Assembly (NCBI GenBank): GCA_016808115.1
Contig: JAEQBH010002434.1
Coordinates: 204,088 to 268,087 of the forward strand
Reading direction: 5' to 3'
Origin: Tetrastigma voinierianum
Lineage: Eukaryota; Streptophyta; Magnoliopsida; Vitales; Vitaceae
Length of the DNA: 64,000 bases
Under the pieces are notes generated by a model, which saw nothing but the letters and a program-made list of their open reading frames with translations, was not told the origin of the DNA and ran no database searches. Numbering within the stretch: the stretch's first letter is position 1; each line of letters starts with the position of its first letter. Both the position numbers and the translations under genes were made by a program. Positions 58,491-64,000 of this stretch are shown in pieces.

Positions 58491-61453
58491 GTTGACCAAT
58501 TTAATATCTGAATTTATGACCTTCTTTGATTTGCAGGCCAGCTATTATCTAATCCGTGTGTGCGAAACTTGATATGGACCAAATGATATATGCAAATTTA
58601 TTACACTGTCACCAGAGGAGTATTATCTAATCCCAAGCAACAATGCCATAAACTTGTTGAGACCATTATTCATATGTATGAAAAATGGAATTGTTTTCTC
58701 TTGTAAAATGACTCATTTAAAATTTGTGTTTGTGGTCTCGATGCTTGTAAATTACCTGAGTTGTACAAGTAATAAAGTGGATATTCCAAAGTCCGGATAT
58801 CATTCCCACAAGAGACGGATGATAAATCAAGTCTAATTACCCCAACTACTCAAAATCATTTTCTTTGAACTCCACTTTGATATGATAATAAAAGGACTTA
58901 AATCTTTGTCCTAGGTAAAATCTTAAATATACAAGCGTAAAAGTTTAATAAAAGTGGGAATTAGGATTCAGGTGAGACAAGCTGGATGGATGGAGTTAAC
59001 CATCAAATCAATTTTGCATCATTTCAATTTGTTTCATTTCGGCTATCAATTGGGCGAGTTTTTCAAATACAGGTACTATGGTTTAGATTTCTCCCTTAAC
59101 AATACTTTTTCTTGATTAAAGGTTCATATTCATTTACGAGACATGATTAATCAATTACTTGTAATATAACAACCCTCTTTCACAGAATCAAACATTTTTT
59201 CTTTTGGTACTTCATACTTAGATCTTAAGACTAAAATTCTTACCCCATAGACAAGATCTTTTAAGCCTTCTCCAATTTGATTAGCGCCTCATCCTGCCTT
59301 AGTGATCTCCATCTCCTTGATTAAATCCTCATTCTTTCACGGGATCATAATCAATTCATCCAGAGAAAGAGGAAACTATACGAGTGATTAGACATATACT
59401 TCATTCAACCTATCTCAACTTATAAGTAAGTTGGTGATCAATCTAAGTAATCCTTCAAAGTTCATTAGTTTCATAGTATTGAGTACACTGTACCGAAATA
59501 TTACACTCTCGGGATTTTCCATCTCATGTGTCACCCGAGAAGCATCTTAGAAATCGAGTGAGACCACCAGTCACTGCATTAGATTTTGATTCTAAATCTT
59601 GAAGGCAATAAATTTATAAACAATACTAATAAAAAAAAATTCAAAATTCCTAATTAAAGCTCCTTCACCTTGTAAATAAATGGTATCATCAGACCCATTT
59701 CAGTGAACTCATCTTCTAGCGGTTTACTCCATATCGGTATTCTTGATTAGGAAGGATCACCCCTAAAAGGATAAACAAAATGAAATAAATGAACTCTAGA
59801 AACCTTCCGGCATCCACATTTAAATCAAGCGGTAAATGAAGAAAATTTATAAAGAAATACTAGCTCGAAGTTTGCCTTGATCTGTGCAAATCCGAAAATT
59901 AAAGGAAATAAAGCTGACTAAAAAAACTATACTAAGCTAATTCTACTAAAATGGAAAAGAAAAAAATGAAAAATATACAAAAGTCTTCAACCACCCAGAA
60001 ATCCTGAAATTGTAAAAGTTGCGCATATTACTTACACAGAAGTGTGTATTTATAGGCTTCCAATGTGGAAGCCTCCTTCATTAGTGTGTGGATCCACAAA
60101 TTAGACCAAATTGATCTTTTTTTAGCGACATAGAAGTTATGTCACAGTGAGAACCTCAGGTCTTTAATAGCTTCTCGTAGCTAGTTTTTTACGCCATGAC
60201 CCTTTTCTCTAGGCTTGTTCTTGATTTGTGTTGCGACGTACTTTGTTGATGCTCGCGACATAGGGTGCCCCTCTTCGATAGTCTTGTTATTGTCATGGCG
60301 AAGTACGCTTGTCCGGCGACACCAAGCACCATTTGCATCAAAGCTTCTCATGTTCTTGTCCTTATGGAGTTTATCGCGACATAATTTTCCTTGTCACGAC
60401 AAACAATTGTTTTTTATTTGGCAACTTTGTAGTGAGTTTACTTTGCTCGGGGCCAGGATTTCTTTAAGTTCTTAGCAATTTTGTTGCAACGAAACAATTT
60501 GGTCACGTGATTTTTTCTTCTGGGTTCTTGTCACTTGTTGAGCTGTTTACTGTGGCGACATAGGGTGTATGTTGTGACACAATTGCCTTGGCCATTCTCA
60601 AGTCTTCGGTTCTGCCGCGACCTACTTTTCTCTTGTCTATGGCGAATTTTATGATCCTTAGCTTTTATTGTCGCGACATAAATCTTCTTTGTTGCAACAC
60701 AGGTTTTGCCAGCAACTCTTGATTATGTAGCAAGAAGTTTCTTTGTTTCGATCTTCTTGTCTTTGCTCTTCAGCATCTTGTTGCGACAGGAAATTCACCT
60801 CCTTCATGTTTTTGTACGCCGCGGCTTAAATATTCTCTGTCATGTGAGTTATGTGCCTGATTTGGTCATTTGTATGTTGCGACATGATTTTCTTGAGTTG
60901 CCCCTTGATGGAAAAATTTTACTTAACCAGCTCTGTCTTAACTAACCTTTGCGCTATAATATTTTCTCGTAATGAAATTGTCTCTTATCGCGTGAGTTTC
61001 ATCATTAGTCTTCATCATCACATGTTGCGACTACTTAAAAAATAATATTGCGACACAATTCCTTCACCAGTGACCTTAAGTATGTCGCGGCATTTCGGGA
61101 TTGTAACAATGTTTCTTGAAATATTCTTCAAGTTATGCGACGAGAAAACTTTCACGGTGCGATCCGAAACTCTTTTCGGCTTTGAGTTCGACCCGATCTT
61201 TGTTGTGACATAGATTTGTTGGGCTGCGACATAGTTCACTTTGGCTTGCTTGAATTTGTGTATCGCAACATATAAATGTTATTATCTTAACACAGGCTAG
61301 CTATTTGTCCTCTTTTTTGCTTCTTTTTAGAATTCTCGTTTTCAATAATTGTCTGCAAACACAAAGTTGATTAATATTCCACATTTGGCATAAATAGATC
61401 TTAAAGCTGGCCCAAAAACATGGAAAAATGAGTTAAAAATAGATGGGTTTACA
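58491..61453 (-). repeat. 5' LTR of element B
   Basis: On the minus strand it begins TGTAAACCCATC (61453 downward), parallel to A's TGATAAGTCAAAACTC, and ends next to ACAAGTCTTGCCAGG near 58480, which aligns with the ACAAGTTTTATGGCGCC boundary of A. It carries the TCGCGA array at 60120-61270 and a GATATCATTCCCACAAGAGA-like block (about 58796) shared with A's LTR (about 33054). Element C's RNase H frame stops exactly at its right end. Confidence 0.55.
60120..61270. repeat. TCGCGA-motif array in element B's LTR
   Basis: About twenty GCGACAT/GCGACAC-type motifs at roughly 50-bp spacing (for example near 60242, 60375, 60553, 60671, 60783, 60878, 61025, 61049, 61084, 61204, 61225), many with one or two C-to-T or G-to-A changes. 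Confidence 0.65.
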
Positions 61454-63037
61454 CTCGTGGTCGACTACACATTCTCGACTCCTTTCTTACCGCCAATGGT
61501 CAAATTGAACTCTTAACAGAGTAGTATCCACTTTAATGAGGCGGGGCTTAGTATCTTTAGCCAGAATATGAGTACTTTAGTGCTACATGGTCAGTGAAAA
61601 TGATTATGGGAGACCCTAAAATGTAAGACTTGAACTTATCTAGGGCAAAGACTACCGCTAAGAACTCTTTTTTTGTAGTTGTATAATTGGACTGGGGTGG
61701 AATCTAGAGTCTTGTTAGCATAATAGATCACAAAATGTTTTTTATCTTCTCTTTTCCCGAAGACAGCTCCTACGACATAATCACTAGCATCACACATGAT
61801 TTCAAAAGAGAGGTCCCAAATAGGAGGTCGCATGATAGGAGGTGAGACCATACTTTTCAACTTTTCAAAAGCCTCCTCACATGCTTGTGACCATTCAAAA
61901 ATGACATCCTTGGCAAGCAAATTACTGGGATTGAGCTATGACCTTAAATTTTTGAACCTCCTATAAAACCTGCATTACTTGGAAGAATGAGTATGTCTTT
62001 AACACATTTAGGAGTAGGTAAATTAGAGATCAACTCAACTCTGGCCTTATCTACCTCTATTCCTTCCTTTGTTTCATGTCTAACAATCCCTTATGTAGCA
62101 TAAAGTGACACTTCTCCCCAATGTAAAACTAGATTTTTCTCACCACATCTTTCAAAAATCTCCTCAAATTTTCTAGACATCCCTCGTATGAACTCTCTAA
62201 GGAGAATCATCCACTTAGATATCTCAAGCAATCTTCTCTATCATATCTTTGAAAATGCTTATTATCTGCCATTTAGCTCTTGGTGCATTACATAAATCAA
62301 AGGGCATCTTCCTAAAGGCAAGCGTGCCAAGGACATGTAGTGGTTTCTCCTGATCCTCTAATGTTATCTCAATTTAGTTGTACTCGGAGTAACCATGAGA
62401 AATGATAAAACTCATGCCGGTGACTCTCGACATTTGGTCCACAAAAGGTAGGAAATGATCTTTCTAGTGTTAGCATTAAGTTTCCTATAATCTATGCACA
62501 CCCTCCAGCTTTGTGACCACATTAGGTATGAGCTCATTATGTTCATTTTGCCACCCACGGTGACAGGACTTTCTTTGGCTCTGCCAGGTTGGGGCGTGCA
62601 CCAGCGCTATGCAATAGGGTAAATGACACTCGTCTAGGGTTTCAAAACCCCTTTCTTGACAACCTGCTTTATGACCAGATTTAGCCTACGTTGGTTGCCT
62701 AGATGGTTTAACATCCTCTTCTGATAAATCCTATGAGTCTGAAATCAAAGACTACCAATCCCTTGAAAATATCGCAATGGTATACCATAGTAGTTTGGTG
62801 AGCCTTTAAATTCCTAAAAAGTTATCTCTTGATCATCTTTAGAGAGGAAGATATGATCCACAGGAGAGAATCCTCTTCACTTCTAGGAATGAGTATTGAG
62901 ATGAAACCCGGTGAGAGCTTTAATTCAAGCTTAGGTGGCTTCTCTTTAGGCTGGCTGAAACTCTCTCCTGATTGGAAGCCCGATTCTTCAAACCTAGGTA
63001 CCCACCCATTGGTTTCCATTACCTCATTGGTAACCAA
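61454..63037 (-). pseudogene. Element C reverse transcriptase and RNase H, decayed
   Basis: From right to left: KPPKLELK (about 62925-62950), the linker before RT in Athila-type pol; NLKAHQTTMV (about 62775-62815); WRVCIDYRKLNA (about 62475-62515); a worn MDD box near 62195-62215. RNase H is open at 61636-61920: VIFEWSQACEEAFEKLKSMV, SPPIMRPPIWDLSFEIMCDA, SDYVVGAVFG, VIYYANKTL. It then gives IIIFTDHVALKY (about 61565-61600). The frame stays readable down to about 61455, where element B's LTR begins; integrase resumes at 44480. Confidence 0.8.
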
Positions 63038-63312
63038 GTGTGAATTATAGAAACTCCATTTAGTTAGTAGTTACTTCTCCCGACACACTTAGGGCTCACT
63101 AAACGGGACTTGGGAAGGGGTCATCCATGAAATTGATCTACATATTCCTACCGACAAATTCTATCACATTCACCTTGCAAATATCTTCGCATCATCCCCT
63201 GTTTCCCTGATAACTTTAGAAAATGTTCAAGTTCACAGTCATGTTGCGAAAATGAGGAATTAAGTGACCCTCCCTTCTGATTAATATAATGGCATTAACA
63301 ATGTCGAGAAGG
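63038..63312 (-). other. Protease-RT linker of element C (decayed)
   Basis: By position the pol segment upstream of KPPKLELK. Too decayed to assign a domain. It is cut by LTR H. Confidence 0.3.
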
Positions 63313-64000
63313 TGTAACACCCCGAAATATATCATAGTAGTTTATAGCATGTTGTGGTATAAAATAGCGATTAAAATTAATATTTTTTTCAGGAATTTAT
63401 ATATATTTGCTAAAACTGGCAAATAAAATAAAAATTAATACAAGAGTCGAGGTAAAATAGTAAAATGTCACATTAAGGACTCAAAGGGTCATAAGAATAA
63501 AGTTTATAACCATTGTAGAATATTTGATAAGTAAATTATGAAAAATGAAAGAGAGAAATGAAGGATTTTAATGCAAAAAAATGGAAAACTTAACAAAAAT
63601 GACAAGCCAAACATCGCCTTATGAAAGAATAGGAGATAAAGACCAAATTTGGTCTTGTAAAGGAATATTTCTCCTTTGGGTTATAGAGCTTAGGGTTACG
63701 ATTGAGAGAAGAGAAGAATTGGTGATTTTGCTCCATGTGATCAAGGATTTTGGTGATCAAGAAGAAGAAGAAAAAATAAAAAAGAAAAAAGAAAAAGATT
63801 AAGGTATAGAAACTAAACCTAAAACCCTTTTTGATGATGTATGGGTTTGGGGAAAACCCTAACTTTACATAATAGTGATGGTTGTTGGTCTCAAGTCAGT
63901 TATATGGTTGTTTGAGTTGGTTGTGATCCTCAATTGAGGAATGTTTGTATAAAGAAAATGTTAGGGTTTTAGGGGAGATGCTATCAAAAATTTTCCAAAA
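63313..64000 (+). mobile_element. LTR H: left end of a Tekay-like LTR (runs off the window)
   Basis: Begins TGTAACACCCCGAAATATAT, shares with LTR G the early AT-rich block, a GGTAAAATAGTAAAATGTCA/GGTAAAGTGGTAGAATTGCC-like segment (about 63451 and 16070) and a GA/A-rich tract (63700-63800). The 73-codon frame at 63581-63802 lies in that tract and is not a gene. The insertion sits in element C's pol. Confidence 0.6.

Larger units (their letters stand above)
44550..61453 (-). mobile_element. Element B: Athila-like element with gag and ORF3 but no visible pol, nested in C
   Basis: Parts on the minus strand: 5' LTR about 58491-61453, primer-site remnant near 58477-58483, gag 57795-58174 and 46980-47687 (split by element D), TCGCGA array 45748-46020, ORF3 about 44800-45545. 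Between gag's end and ORF3 only about 1 kb remains, with no RT or integrase motif, so pol is deleted or was never there. No 3' LTR is seen before element C's integrase resumes, so B is truncated. Its LTR motif, gag start and ORF3 start all resemble element A, so A and B are one family. Confidence 0.55.

Overview
This window is nuclear DNA of a flowering plant, most likely a dicot; I cannot name the species. It is AT-rich, carries one clean intron-rich host gene at its left end, and the other 50+ kb is mostly old, nested long-terminal-repeat (LTR) retrotransposons broken by many stops and frameshifts.

Layout. (1) 196-4733, minus strand: a complete 14-exon fumarylacetoacetase (FAH) gene for tyrosine degradation, 419 residues, all introns GT-AG. 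(2) 4734-6040: its promoter side, a CpG-rich island and a cluster of GGCGTCGTTT-like motifs. (3) 6040-12000: AT-rich DNA with a LINE ORF1 remnant (about 8236-8469) and a probable old LTR (about 9590-11672). (4) 12006-36386, minus strand: element A, an Athila-like Ty3/gypsy element of about 24 kb. It has LTRs of about 3.5 kb, a tRNA-Asp-like primer site, gag, protease, RT/RNase H, integrase and an extra 3' ORF (ORF3), and is interrupted by two Tekay-like LTR insertions: G (15941-19612, plus) and F (about 22135-25755, minus). (5) 36392-63300, minus strand: a second Athila-like element C. Its pol is split: RT/RNase H at 61454-63037 and integrase at 42803-44480, followed by its own ORF3 at about 40000-41850. 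A related element B (5' LTR, gag, ORF3, no visible pol) occupies the gap at about 44550-61453. B's gag is in turn split by D, a Tekay-like Ty3/gypsy element at 47693-57789 flanked by a CCTCC duplication. D's 5' LTR contains a tandem array with higher-order structure. (6) 63313-64000: the left end of another LTR (H) that runs off the window.

The most interesting signals are regulatory and structural rather than new proteins. First, a degenerate TGTCGCGACA palindrome is arrayed in the LTRs of A and B and recurs just upstream of ORF3 in both elements, which suggests a second, LTR-like control region for ORF3. Second, about 16 copies of a 180-bp monomer inside D's LTR are arranged in a repeating six-monomer order with a period of about 1.09 kb. 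Third, the insertion order C, then B, then D, then E can be read directly from interrupted reading frames. All family calls come from reading protein motifs by eye; no search was run.
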